From assembly GCA_937967795.1 (NCBI GenBank), contig CALBSK010000033.1, positions 1-64,000 of the forward strand: 64,000 bases of DNA, written 5' to 3'. Made by a program: the position numbers and the translations under genes. Position 1 is the first letter of the stretch. Every line of letters starts with the position of its first letter. A model generated the notes under the pieces. That model did no database searches and was not told the origin of the DNA. It was given only the letters and a program-made list of their open reading frames with translations. Positions 1 to 8,158 of this stretch are shown piece by piece. This DNA comes from an uncultured Alphaproteobacteria bacterium. GTDB lineage: Bacteria; Pseudomonadota; Alphaproteobacteria; UBA9655.

Positions 1-2
1 TT

Positions 3-842
3 TATCTCGAAGCTTGGAATGGAGACAAACCCTACACCATTGATCGCATGGGGCGCGGGACGATTCATGCCCAAAACATCTGTGTTTCTATTCTGGGAAC
101 AACCCAACCGGATAAAATAGAGGCTTACTTGAACAAGGCAGTCACAAAGCTTGACAATGATGGGTTGTTGCAGCGATTCCAATTACTCGTTTATCCAGAT
201 AAGACGCCTTGGAAGCTGGTGGATCAACGCCCCGATTCCTTTGCGAGAAACCGCATTCTTCATGTCTGCAAAATGATCGATGCCATGGTGTTTACAGAGC
301 ATGGGGCAAAAGAGCCCGAGCCTCATTATGAAGGGCAACATACCATTCCGTACTTTCGATTCTCAAACGAAGCGCAATTCTTTTTTCATGACTGGATAAA
401 ACAACTGCAAGAAAAACTGGAAGGAAACGATCATCCGATTATTCTTCAGCATCTTTCCAAATACAGAAGTCTCATGCCTTCCCTATCGCTTATCTTTCAT
501 ATTATTCATCTTGCTGATGGGCAAAAGCATAAAGAGGTCGCATTGGAAGCGGCAAAGAGAGCAGCCGCTTGTTGTACCTATCTCGAGTCTCATGCCCGTC
601 GTATTTATGGAATGGTTTTAGATACCACCTTCGAGTCCTTTCCAAAGATCTCAAAGGCAGAAGAATTGCTCGCTTGGATAAAAAAACAAACAAATGACAC
701 AGATAACCCTCTTACCCGTCGCTTCATCATGCGGTACTCCAAATTTAGAAGCTCAAAGGAACTTGACCCTCTCCTCTCCGACCTTATCCAAATGGGGTAT
801 ATCCAGGAAGTTTCTCAGAATAGTTTTTGCCTTCTTCCTTAG
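3..842 (+). CDS. DUF3987-type mobile-element protein, C-terminal part (5' end outside window)
   Basis: The frame is open to the left edge (it reads YLEAWNGDKPYTIDRMGRGT from base 3), so the Met at base 48 is internal and the true start lies upstream. About 280 residues are visible. The RGT...ILG.TQP.K segment resembles the DUF3987 (YfjI-like) family, often found in phages and integrative elements with primase/helicase-like roles; that match is from memory. The C-terminal 100 residues look like a winged-helix-type region (LLAWIKKQ, RFIMRY, LSDLIQMGYI), which fits a DNA-associated protein. The gene ends about 150 bases before the 3' end of a tRNA-Val gene on the other strand, the usual place for an integrated element. 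Function is not demonstrated by sequence alone. Confidence 0.65.
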   Translation, partial: YLEAWNGDKPYTIDRMGRGTIHAQNICVSILGTTQPDKIEAYLNKAVTKLDNDGLLQRFQLLVYPDKTPWKLVDQRPDSFARNRILHVCKMIDAMVFTEHGAKEPEPHYEGQHTIPYFRFSNEAQFFFHDWIKQLQEKLEGNDHPIILQHLSKYRSLMPSLSLIFHIIHLADGQKHKEVALEAAKRAAACCTYLESHARRIYGMVLDTTFESFPKISKAEELLAWIKKQTNDTDNPLTRRFIMRYSKFRSSKELDPLLSDLIQMGYIQEVSQNSFCLLP

Positions 843-992
843 TCACGTCAGTAATTCAATAAATTATAAATATTTCTTTGATTGATCCAAGCACATTAAT
901 GCTGAGCATCTGAACTTTCCTTATCTGCTTCCGATTTGCTTCCGGAAACTTCCTGCGAACTTTTAACAAACTCAGAAAATCCTTTGTTTTCC

Positions 993-1067
993 TGGTGGGC
1001 GATGAGGGATTTGAACCCCCGACCCTCTCGGTGTAAACGAGACGCTCTCCCGCTGAGCTAATCGCCC
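993..1067 (-). tRNA. tRNA-Val (anticodon TAC), CCA encoded
   Basis: On the minus strand a full cloverleaf can be drawn: 7-bp acceptor stem GGGCGAT/ATCGCCC (1061-1067 with 997-1003), D arm GCTC/GAGC, anticodon stem TCTCG/CGAGA with loop TTTACAC giving anticodon TAC, and a T arm with loop TTCAAAT. Discriminator A (996) is followed by an encoded CCA (993-995). The 3' end faces the DUF3987 gene, making this a candidate integration site. Confidence 0.95.
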
Positions 1068-1129
1068 TTTCAAGGGCTATATACCGCAGAGCTAGAAAGA
1101 TTTCCAGTAGGAATTTAAAAAAATTACCT

Positions 1130-1681
1130 TTACATGTGTTTTAACCCAGCGCGAAGATAATCAAAGCCTGTCACAAGCGTCAAAAGAGCTGCAATCCAAA
1201 GCCCTACAATACCTATGAGGTCTAGGGGAACGGGAAGATGGGGGATAGATTCTATAATTAAGAAACTTAAGGCCGCCATTTGAATGGCTGTTTTCCATTT
1301 TGCCAGTTCGGTTACAGGCACAGAGACATTAGCCTCTGCCAAAAATTCTCTCAGGCCTGAGACGAGAATTTCTCGGCAAAGAATAATCACAGCAGGGATC
1401 AAGCTGAGCCCTTGAATGCGACCAAAACCGACAAGCATAAGAAGAGTGGCCGCTACAAGAAGCTTGTCCGCAACAGGATCCAGAAAACTGCCAAATCTTG
1501 TTGTTTGTTGTAAGGTTCGGGCAAAATATCCATCCAAATAATCGGTGATACAAGCCATAATAAAAAAGAACGCCGCGATGGAGTTGCTCCAAGGACGATC
1601 AAAATAAAACAACCCCACCACGACAGGAATCAGACCGATCCGGATGAAAGTTAAAAGATTAGGAATCGTTGTTGAAGTCAT
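1130..1681 (-). CDS. pgsA: CDP-diacylglycerol--glycerol-3-phosphate 3-phosphatidyltransferase
   Basis: This inner-membrane enzyme makes phosphatidylglycerol-phosphate from CDP-diacylglycerol and glycerol-3-phosphate, the committed step to phosphatidylglycerol and cardiolipin. At 183 residues it has the usual length. The CDP-alcohol phosphotransferase signature D-G-x2-A-R-x8-G-x3-D-x3-D is complete (D50, G51, A54, R55, G64, D68, D72). Hydrophobic segments near residues 7-27, 33-47, 75-95, 130-145 and 150-175 fit a polytopic protein. It follows uvrC by 49 bases on the same strand, an order common in Alphaproteobacteria, so the two are probably cotranscribed. Confidence 0.95.
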   Translation of the reverse strand: MTSTTIPNLLTFIRIGLIPVVVGLFYFDRPWSNSIAAFFFIMACITDYLDGYFARTLQQTTRFGSFLDPVADKLLVAATLLMLVGFGRIQGLSLIPAVIILCREILVSGLREFLAEANVSVPVTELAKWKTAIQMAALSFLIIESIPHLPVPLDLIGIVGLWIAALLTLVTGFDYLRAGLKHM

Positions 1682-1730
1682 TATCGTTTATACCGGTCGT
1701 CAATGAAAATATCTCTTTATCCAAAAGATC

Positions 1731-3593
1731 TTACTCTCTCTCGTGAAAATAATCATATATTTTTTTTGCCACGTTTTTGCTAATTCCTTCAACCCTTTCG
1801 AGATCTTTAAGGCCCGCTCCTTCAACAGCTTTAGCCGAACCAAAATATTGTAAAAGCGCCCGTTTGCGACCCGGCCCCACGCCTGGAATTTCATCCAGCT
1901 TTGAGAGAGAAATTGCTTTTATACGTCGCTTCCTATGCGCCCCAATGGCAAAACGATGCGCTTCATCACGAAGACGTTGGAGATAGTAGAGAACTTGATG
2001 ATGAGGAGGGAGTTGAAAGGCTTCCCTCCCTGGTACATAAAAAGTCTCCCGGCCTGCATGCCTGTCAGGTCCTTTCGCTATAGCTATTAATTGAACATCT
2101 GAAATGCCTAAATCTGCAAAAGTCGACTCAGCCGTTGAAAGTTGACCCTTTCCCCCATCAATCAAAACAACCTCAGGCCACTGAGAGGTGTCGTCCTTAT
2201 CATAAGCGAGAGCCCGTGAGAATCTTCGGGTAAGAACTTCCCGCAACATCCCATAATCATTTCCCGGAGAGAGATCTTGAGAGCGAATGTTAAATTTACG
2301 ATAGGCGTTTTTAAGAAATCCTTCAGGCCCAGCCACAATCATAGCCCCCACGGCCAGGGTGCCTTGCGTATGACTGTTATCATAAACTTCGATTCGGTGA
2401 GGAAATGTGGGAAGATTGAAAGTGTCCATAAACGCCCGCAGCAGCTCTTCTTGAGAAGCCTTTTCCGCCAAGTGGCGCTCTAAAGACTCTCTTGCATTCT
2501 CAAAAGCATGGCGAATAATATCAGCCTTAGGACCCGATTTAGGGACGTGCAGGTGAATTTTTCTTTCAGCTTTTTGAGAAAGAGCTTCTTGGATAAGTTT
2601 AGGGTGAGGGAGGCTGCGATTCATAAAAATGTCAAGAGGCGGGGGCGCGTCTTCATAAAATTGGGTGAGGGTGGCTTCGAGGACCTCCTCTTCCAGAATG
2701 TCAGGGCCGTGAGTGGGGAAAAAAGAATAAGTTCCGTAGTTTGAACCATTCCGAAAAAGAAAAAGCTGAACGCATGTTTTGCCACCTAATGAATAAATAG
2801 CAAAAAAATCGGCATCTTTTAAAATGCTGGTATTGATCATCTGACGCGCTTGGATGGCGGTCAACGCACGAATACGGTCTCTGTAAATGGCTGCCTTTTC
2901 ATAAGCTTGCTCTGCACTCGCTTTTTCCATGTCTTCTGCCAGCTTCTTTTGAATCTCATTGGTTTTTCCCATCAAAAAATCTCGCGTTTCTTGAACGAGC
3001 TTGCCGTAATCTTCGTGAGAAATGTAATTAACACATGGCGCACTACACCGCTTGATTTGGTATTGCAAACAAGGCCTTTTGCGAGAAGCAAAAATGGTAT
3101 CAGGACATGATCTCAGTAAAAAGGCACGATGCAGCGCCGTAAGGGTTGTATTGACCGCTTCTCCTGACGCGAAAGGACCAAAATAATCTCCTGGTAAATT
3201 CCTAGCTCCTCTATGCTTGGTTAAGAGCGGGTAAGGATGATCTCCCGTGATACGTATAAAGGCAAAGGACTTGCTATCCCGCATCAAAATATTATAGCGA
3301 GGAGCAAGTTTTTTTATGAGGTTGACTTCCAGAAGCAAGGCTTCCACTTCTGTATGAGTAGTAACAAATTCCATTCGAACAGTTTCAGCCACCATGCGCT
3401 GAAGTCTGATGGGCAGACGTTCTGGTTGCGTATAACTGGTGACGCGTTTTTTAAGGTTTTTGGCTTTTCCCACATAGAGAACATCATCTTTCCCATTTAT
3501 CATTCGATAAACACCGGGGTGAGAGGGAAGCCTTTGGGCATATTTCTGAATTGTTAAGACACCTTTTTCAAGGGAAGAGAAAGTTTCGAGCAT
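1731..3593 (-). CDS. uvrC: UvrABC excinuclease subunit C
   Basis: UvrC makes the dual incisions of nucleotide-excision repair after UvrAB marks the lesion. The 620 residues show the expected order: N-terminal GIY-YIG nuclease (HPGVYRM and VLYVGKAKNLKKRV, about 24-60), the UVR motif that binds UvrB (about 222-250, EQAYEKAAIYRDRI), the RNase H-like 5' nuclease (YDNSHTQGTLAVGAMI; VLIDGGKGQL) and tandem helix-hairpin-helix motifs at the end (IPGVGPGRKRALLQYFG; VEGISKNVAKKI). Cysteines at the end of the nuclease region (PCLQYQIKRCSAPC) match the usual cluster. It is the first gene of the uvrC-pgsA unit. Confidence 0.97.
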   Translation of the reverse strand: MLETFSSLEKGVLTIQKYAQRLPSHPGVYRMINGKDDVLYVGKAKNLKKRVTSYTQPERLPIRLQRMVAETVRMEFVTTHTEVEALLLEVNLIKKLAPRYNILMRDSKSFAFIRITGDHPYPLLTKHRGARNLPGDYFGPFASGEAVNTTLTALHRAFLLRSCPDTIFASRKRPCLQYQIKRCSAPCVNYISHEDYGKLVQETRDFLMGKTNEIQKKLAEDMEKASAEQAYEKAAIYRDRIRALTAIQARQMINTSILKDADFFAIYSLGGKTCVQLFLFRNGSNYGTYSFFPTHGPDILEEEVLEATLTQFYEDAPPPLDIFMNRSLPHPKLIQEALSQKAERKIHLHVPKSGPKADIIRHAFENARESLERHLAEKASQEELLRAFMDTFNLPTFPHRIEVYDNSHTQGTLAVGAMIVAGPEGFLKNAYRKFNIRSQDLSPGNDYGMLREVLTRRFSRALAYDKDDTSQWPEVVLIDGGKGQLSTAESTFADLGISDVQLIAIAKGPDRHAGRETFYVPGREAFQLPPHHQVLYYLQRLRDEAHRFAIGAHRKRRIKAISLSKLDEIPGVGPGRKRALLQYFGSAKAVEGAGLKDLERVEGISKNVAKKIYDYFHERE

Positions 3594-3903
3594 ATTTATT
3601 AGGGTTGCGAGGCCATCTCCTTAACGGTTGACTTACAGAGCCCAGCATATAATTTTTTTGTTGGGAAATTCAATTCTTTTGTAGACTCTATAATGATCCC
3701 TTAAATTTCTCCATCCCCAACCGCCCTCAGCACTGTTTCTTAGAAAAAAAGCCTTCTCCCCTCGCGGGCCAAGCGAAAATTCGAATCAATTTCTAATTGA
3801 TATTCTATTGAGCCCATTTTAGTTTTTATAAATAGAAAGAACCAAACAAAGAAATATATGAGATTTCTCTATTATTTTATTTGTTTTTTCAAAGGAGGAT
3901 ACA
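3594..3903. other. Intergenic region between divergent uvrC and GNAT gene
   Basis: This 310-base AT-rich stretch separates two divergent genes and should hold both promoters. The uvrC candidate is listed separately. A TATAAT on the plus strand at 3689-3694 lacks a well-spaced -35 partner. The strong Shine-Dalgarno AAAGGAGGA (about 3891-3899) belongs to the GNAT gene. No reading frame or repeat worth reporting was seen. Confidence 0.5.
3646..3673 (-). promoter_or_regulatory. Candidate promoter for uvrC-pgsA
   Basis: On the minus strand, TTGAAT (3668-3673) and TATATG (3646-3651) are separated by 16 bases. This places a start site near 3639, about 45 bases before the uvrC ATG. It is only a consensus match. 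Confidence 0.4.
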
Positions 3904-4611
3904 ATGAATACGTTTAAAAAATGGCTTTTAATATTGACCCAATCTACCAGAACAATTTTAACTTTTAGCTTGTTAACCTTCTTCTTCTCTACTGCTTTGA
4001 TCAATCTGGCTTCTAGCTTAGATGAAGACACTATTAATAGTGTTGAACGGATTACACAAACTGGAGCAAAAATCTCCTTCATAACTCTTCCGAAAGACAA
4101 AACTTCTTGGAAGGATGAGAAAAGTCTTTTTGTGAAATCCTTTATGGAGGCTTATGAGCTCGTTCCTCCAGAGCAGCTCAACAGCAAATTTAAAGCCAAA
4201 CAAGATGTCAAAGAATGGTTGGGAGCTACATTCCAGGAGGAATGTGAAAATTTTAAAAAGGCCTCTCATCCTCTCAATTTTATTGTTGCCTTTAATGAGA
4301 AGGCTCCAGGTAACATCATTGGCTTAATGATTATAGAACAATGGCAAAACAAAAAAGATACTCTCCATATACGCCAGCTGGCTATTGGACCAAAGCATAA
4401 AAGGCATGGATATGGAAAAGCTCTTATGGAACTTGTTACAGATACAAAGAGTGGAGCTAACCAGATCATCGTAGATGCCCGTACCGTTAATAGCGGAGCC
4501 CAGGGTTTTTACAAGGCCATGGGCTTTGTCAAAGCAAACGGTCCCCATGACCCTACTCTCAGCAGTGATAAATATGAAGGGTTTAAATGGTTACGACCCG
4601 CTCATTTTTAG
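3904..4611 (+). CDS. GNAT-family N-acetyltransferase with N-terminal signal/anchor
   Basis: The C-terminal 170 residues form a GNAT (Gcn5-related) fold that would transfer an acetyl group from acetyl-CoA. The acetyl-CoA-binding motif A is visible as LHIRQLAIGPKHKRHGYGKA (R/Q-x-x-G-x-G), followed by an NSGAQGFYKAMGF segment typical of the C-terminal strand and helix. Residues 8-37 form a basic-hydrophobic segment (KKWLLILTQSTRTILTFSLL...) that looks like a signal peptide or membrane anchor, unusual for this normally cytoplasmic family. The start is well supported by AAAGGAGGA 5 bases upstream. It stands alone with long gaps on both sides. An exported acetyltransferase may act in the periplasm or host; the substrate is unknown. 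Confidence 0.8.
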   Translation: MNTFKKWLLILTQSTRTILTFSLLTFFFSTALINLASSLDEDTINSVERITQTGAKISFITLPKDKTSWKDEKSLFVKSFMEAYELVPPEQLNSKFKAKQDVKEWLGATFQEECENFKKASHPLNFIVAFNEKAPGNIIGLMIIEQWQNKKDTLHIRQLAIGPKHKRHGYGKALMELVTDTKSGANQIIVDARTVNSGAQGFYKAMGFVKANGPHDPTLSSDKYEGFKWLRPAHF

Positions 4612-4677
4612 AAAAAAATGAGTTCAGTTAGAGGGCTTTTACTTTCTACTTGAGCCTCCTCTGCATGAAGAAAGCCA

Positions 4678-4706
4678 TAACGCCCTCGTTATAGGCTAGG
4701 GCGTTA
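4678..4706 (+). terminator. Hairpin downstream of GNAT gene
   Basis: A 9-bp perfect stem TAACGCCCT/AGGGCGTTA (4678-4686 with 4698-4706) with an 11-base loop lies 67 bases after the GNAT stop. No T-run follows, so terminator function is tentative. Confidence 0.4.
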
Positions 4707-5213
4707 AGAGTTTGGGTTGACGTAAGCTCTGTTTTTTATCTTTTCTTCCCTCTCCAACAATCCACGGATTCTGGGGATAACTTTGTGGATATGAGAAGAG
4801 TGGTAGGAAATTTTAATGATCTCGTCTCTACTTAGACTGAAATGATGCGATTTTAAGCAACAAAAATTAATATCTTGATTTAAAAGCATTTTTTTCTGTA
4901 AAGAGAAAATTTTAAAGAGTTGATCAAAAAATTTTCTTGACGAGAAATTGGGATATAGAGGCGATTTCTTCTCTGTGTATAAATTACAAATTTTATTTAT
5001 AGCCGACGTTTCATTCAGATACTTTTAGAATTTGTCTCACGGTTTTATTATTATTTTAGAGAGTGTTAATTAAAAGAGAGACGCCCAATGCAAGACTCGC
5101 ACATTTTTTAAACCTAACAGAAAAGTTAAGTTAGCTATGGCTTAAAATTTTGTTGCGTAGCGACTCCCAATATGCTTTGATCCCTATCAGCTCACTAAAA
5201 TAAAGTATAGATA
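4707..5213. other. Long AT-rich intergenic region with two near-consensus DnaA boxes
   Basis: No convincing gene is present. A 61-codon frame on the minus strand (4704-4889) has no recognised product. TGGGGATAA (4772-4780) and TGTGGATAT (4784-4792) each match the reverse DnaA box TGTGGATAA at 8 of 9 bases, in the same orientation, and are followed by a very AT-rich stretch (about 4860-5060). A possible -35/-10 pair, TTGATC (5177-5182) and TAAAGT (5201-5206), spaced 18, precedes the short peptide frame upstream of brnQ. Confidence 0.4.
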
Positions 5214-5294
5214 ATGAAAGTACGAACGTTAAAATACCCTCTTTCTCTTCTTCTTATCTTCCCTGTCGTCATTGTGGCCGCAACGGCCATATAG
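5214..5294 (+). CDS. Short hydrophobic peptide upstream of brnQ (possible leader peptide)
   Basis: A 26-codon frame reads MKVRTLKYPLSLLL, then IFPVVIVAATAI, then stop. Ten or more of its residues are Leu, Ile or Val, in runs, and it ends 54 bases before the branched-chain amino-acid transporter gene. This resembles leader peptides of ilv/leu attenuators. A 6-bp hairpin TGGCCG/CGGCCA (5275-5280 with 5284-5289) lies at its end. Against this: no clear Shine-Dalgarno, no hairpin directly followed by a U-run (the T7 at 5319-5325 is about 30 bases away), and the peptide could equally be a truncated signal peptide. Confidence 0.3.
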   Translation: MKVRTLKYPLSLLLIFPVVIVAATAI

Positions 5295-5348
5295 ATTCTC
5301 TTCATCCTTATTTTCTAATTTTTTTAATTCTACACCACGAGAGAAACG

Positions 5349-6497
5349 ATGATACGACAACATAAGCACGTTTTTATTTACGGTTTTGCCATATTCGCCA
5401 TGTTCTTTGGCTCGGGAAATTTGGTGTTTCCTCTTCAGATAGGGCAAGAGTCCGGGCACTACTGGCTCATAGGTTTTTTAGGACTTTTTGTAACAGGCAT
5501 CCTTCTTCCCTTTTTAGGCCTCTTTGTTATTAAATTACATCGCGGCAGTTATACCGCTTTCTTTTCAGAAGCGGGAACACTAGCGCAAGTGGCGCTCCCC
5601 TTCTTTACTCTTTCATTAATAGGGGCCTTTGGAGTGGTTCCCCGCTGCATCACCGTTGCCCATGGAAGCATCGGGTATATTTTTCCCCATCTCTCCTTAG
5701 GCGTTTTCAGTTTTCTCTTTTGTGTCGCCTGTTTTCTTATTAGTGTAAGGGAACACTTTATGATTACGGTCCTCGGAAAATGGATGACACCCTTTCTCCT
5801 TATCTCCCTGATCGTTTTGATTGTCTTAGGCGTTATTCATGCGCCTTCCCTTATCTCCACAGCGGCAACCCCATCTACAGCCTTTGAAAATGGCTTTTTG
5901 ATAGGGTATCAAACCATGGATTTATTTGCGGCGTTCTTTTTTTCTTCTTTAATTTTTAAACAAATTCAAGGTCAGAACGATAACATGAGCTATAGAGATG
6001 TCTTAAAGGTGGCTTTAAAGCCCAGTTTGATAGGGTGCTTTTTGCTGACCGCCATCTATTTTGGGTTCGTATTTCTAGGCGCCCAGTATAAATTCGTCAC
6101 AACGAATGTATCGCCTGAACTCATTCTCCCCACAATTGCAGCCCATCTTATGGGAGTAAAATCAGTCATCCTTATTGGTCTTATTGTATTATTTTCCTGT
6201 CTCACAACAGCGATTGCGCTGAATAATATTTACGCAACTTATTTATGTTCTTTATTTAAACTGAAAGACAGGTGGTTTTTAAGCGTATTGTTCATAACAA
6301 CTTCCCTATCATTTTTTGTCTCTCTATTAGACTTTCGGGGAATTGCTGCGTTTTTAACCCCCCTTTTAAAGATGTCTTACCCGAGCCTTATTTTATTAAC
6401 GCTGATGAGTATTTTCCTTAAAGATTACAAAAAACTTAAAATTTCTGTATTTTATGGAGTCCTTACCTTGATGATTGTTCAAAAATACTTTGGGTAA
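5349..6497 (+). CDS. brnQ: Branched-chain amino-acid transporter, LIVCS family
   Basis: BrnQ-type carriers import Leu, Ile and Val with sodium or protons across the inner membrane. The N-terminus YGFAIFAMFFGSGNLVFPLQ is the characteristic first helix of the family, and about 11-12 hydrophobic segments follow, ending near residue 380. At 382 residues it is about 50 shorter than typical BrnQ; the shortfall appears to be at the C-terminus. It stands alone with gaps on both sides. Uptake of host branched-chain amino acids would fit a host-associated life, but that is inference. A short Leu/Ile/Val-rich frame upstream may regulate it. Confidence 0.88.
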   Translation: MIRQHKHVFIYGFAIFAMFFGSGNLVFPLQIGQESGHYWLIGFLGLFVTGILLPFLGLFVIKLHRGSYTAFFSEAGTLAQVALPFFTLSLIGAFGVVPRCITVAHGSIGYIFPHLSLGVFSFLFCVACFLISVREHFMITVLGKWMTPFLLISLIVLIVLGVIHAPSLISTAATPSTAFENGFLIGYQTMDLFAAFFFSSLIFKQIQGQNDNMSYRDVLKVALKPSLIGCFLLTAIYFGFVFLGAQYKFVTTNVSPELILPTIAAHLMGVKSVILIGLIVLFSCLTTAIALNNIYATYLCSLFKLKDRWFLSVLFITTSLSFFVSLLDFRGIAAFLTPLLKMSYPSLILLTLMSIFLKDYKKLKISVFYGVLTLMIVQKYFG

Positions 6498-6827
6498 GTT
6501 TTCTCTTTAAGAGAGCGCGTTTGAATCTCGACTCCAAGCACTACTCTTGACGTAAACACTTAATGACTTTCTCAAAAAGCCGAGCAGTTAAGAATGTCTG
6601 CAAAGAATTTAGATTGCTAGAGGAATCTTGGAGAACCGTTAGGCCATAAAAGGTTCACTAGATCAGATAACTGCATGGAATTTTCTTTGTTTGTTTTGTA
6701 AGTTAAATTTATCATAACACTTGAAGTTGTTATAAGAAGTTGAATTTTTATATTATCCCAAATACAAAAGACATATAATTAACAGAACACTGACTATTTT
6801 TCGAATAGCGCAGGTGGTAAAAATTCT
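6498..6827. other. Intergenic region with a possible decayed reading frame
   Basis: No intact gene. On the minus strand a frame of about 37 codons without a start (6542-6654), ending LTARLFEKVIKCLRQE before a TAG, looks coding-like and may be a gene remnant; I cannot name it. At 6713-6732 a dyad ATAACA...TGTTAT with an 8-base loop could be an operator or weak hairpin. The ExoD-like gene has the weak ribosome site AGGTGG about 10 bases before its ATG. Confidence 0.35.
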
Positions 6828-7460
6828 ATGAAAAATAAAAATCCTAAAGCAGCTCCTAAACGTTCCTCGGAAGTTCTCAGGGAAATTGCAGAGAATAAAC
6901 ATCTAAGAAAGAAATTAACCTATCAACATATAGTAGACACCCTAGGCGAGCGAGCGTTTGGTATAATGATACTGTTTTTTTCTTTACCCAGTCTTTTTCC
7001 CGTTTCAGTCGTCCCGGGGGTTGCGGTTATTTTTAGTCTTCCTATTATTATTTTTACTCTAGAAATGGTTTTCGGAAGTGATTCGCTCTGGCTACCAAAA
7101 TTTATTGCAAACAAGCAAATTTCCCATGCCCACCTCTCACGGATTATTTCTGTCGTATTACCTTATATTATGAAATTAGAACGCTTAACAAAGCCAAGGT
7201 GGACGTTTATGACGTGTCCTACTGCAAATATTATTAGAGATATAGCTATTTTCTGTTTAGCGCTGTTGCTTATGCTTCCTATTCCTTTTAGCAATGTTAT
7301 TCTTGGAATATTACTTGTTATTTTTAGCATTGGAATTATTGAGAATGATGGAGTCTTTATTTTCGTTGGATTAATATTATTTATACTTTACGCTTCTTTT
7401 CTGGTTCTCATTGGCAGTAAAATCTTTGCAGCTTTCCTTTTTATCACGGACTCTACATGA
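6828..7460 (+). CDS. ExoD-family membrane protein
   Basis: The protein belongs to the ExoD family, first described from rhizobial exopolysaccharide mutants and of unclear biochemical role. The family hallmark is seen as LGERAFGIMILFFSLPSLFP (about 38-58), followed by PGVAVIFSLPIIIFTLEMVFG and a W-LP-F segment, then KLERLTKPRW. Four to five hydrophobic segments place it in the inner membrane. At 210 residues its length is normal. It has no operon partner; 140 bases separate it from atpH, which has its own candidate promoter. The family assignment is firm, the function is not. Confidence 0.8.
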   Translation: MKNKNPKAAPKRSSEVLREIAENKHLRKKLTYQHIVDTLGERAFGIMILFFSLPSLFPVSVVPGVAVIFSLPIIIFTLEMVFGSDSLWLPKFIANKQISHAHLSRIISVVLPYIMKLERLTKPRWTFMTCPTANIIRDIAIFCLALLLMLPIPFSNVILGILLVIFSIGIIENDGVFIFVGLILFILYASFLVLIGSKIFAAFLFITDST

Positions 7461-7539
7461 AGTGTGGCGAGGAGATTCTAGGGATCTCTTCTAAATCCGC
7501 ACCTACCTTTATCCAAAAGATTATCCTTATCCGATCCTG

Positions 7540-7568
7540 TTGTCAGGCCAACCTTCCTATGGTATACC
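7540..7568 (+). promoter_or_regulatory. Promoter of atpHAG
   Basis: TTGTCA (7540-7545) and TATACC (7563-7568) are exactly 17 bases apart, the ideal sigma-70 spacing. Transcription would start near 7575, about 26 bases before the atpH GTG. The -10 hexamer TATACC also appears in the mraZ promoter. Confidence 0.6.
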
Positions 7569-7600
7569 GATAAAAAACAGTCATCTATGGGCCAATATCT

Positions 7601-8155
7601 GTGTCAAATTTAGAGACAAGACGAACCGAAATTGCAAAACGCTATGGAAGCGTTCTTTTTGACCTTGCCCAAAAAAATAAAAATCTTAAAACAATCTTAA
7701 AAGAAGGGTCTCACCTTCGCCGTCTGCTTCACGAGGAACCTGTTGGTTGGTCTCGCCTTGCAAGCCCCATTATTCCTCTTAACAAGCAACGCCAGATGAT
7801 CGAAAAAATAGCTTCTTCCTTAAAGCTGAGCCCTTTGATGAAGCGGTTTCTGCTGGTTGTGTGTCAAAATCGGCGCCTCTCTTCTTTAAAGTTGATTTTA
7901 GAGGAATGTGCAACCCAGGCTCAATCTGCGAAAGGAGCGATAGAAGGGGTGCTCGAAACAGTTATGAAATTATCTCCCAAAGAAATAGCGGACATTCAAA
8001 AAACTTTAAAACTTAAACTTGGAAAAGAGATATCGTTGCATCAAGTCATTAATCCAGCTCTCTTGGGCGGGATTGTTATGCGGATTGGATCTCTTATGAT
8101 TGATGCTTCTCTTAAAACACGATTAAATAAGCTTCAAGACGTGATGAAAGGCTAA
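7601..8155 (+). CDS. atpH: F1Fo ATP synthase subunit delta
   Basis: The delta (OSCP-like) subunit links the top of F1 to the b-subunit stalk. The 184 residues show the family pattern: N-terminal helical domain starting RRTEIAKRYGSVLFDLAQ and a C-terminal domain with the GGIVMRIGSLMIDASLKTRL signature. The start is GTG; a preceding ATG at 7587 is out of frame and quickly stops. The ribosome site is weak. It heads the atpHAG unit, 3 bases before atpA. As in other Alphaproteobacteria, Fo genes are not part of this cluster. Confidence 0.95.
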   Translation: MSNLETRRTEIAKRYGSVLFDLAQKNKNLKTILKEGSHLRRLLHEEPVGWSRLASPIIPLNKQRQMIEKIASSLKLSPLMKRFLLVVCQNRRLSSLKLILEECATQAQSAKGAIEGVLETVMKLSPKEIADIQKTLKLKLGKEISLHQVINPALLGGIVMRIGSLMIDASLKTRLNKLQDVMKG

Positions 8156-8158
8156 AAT

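Noticed and set aside
4704..4889. 61-codon minus-strand frame.
   Set aside because: No ribosome site, no recognisable features, and it covers the near-DnaA boxes.
5274..5288. The 15-mer GTGGCCGCAACGGCC occurs here and in atpA (8852-8866).
   Set aside because: In both places it encodes V-A-A-T-A in frame; a chance coincidence within coding sequence, with no extended similarity around it.
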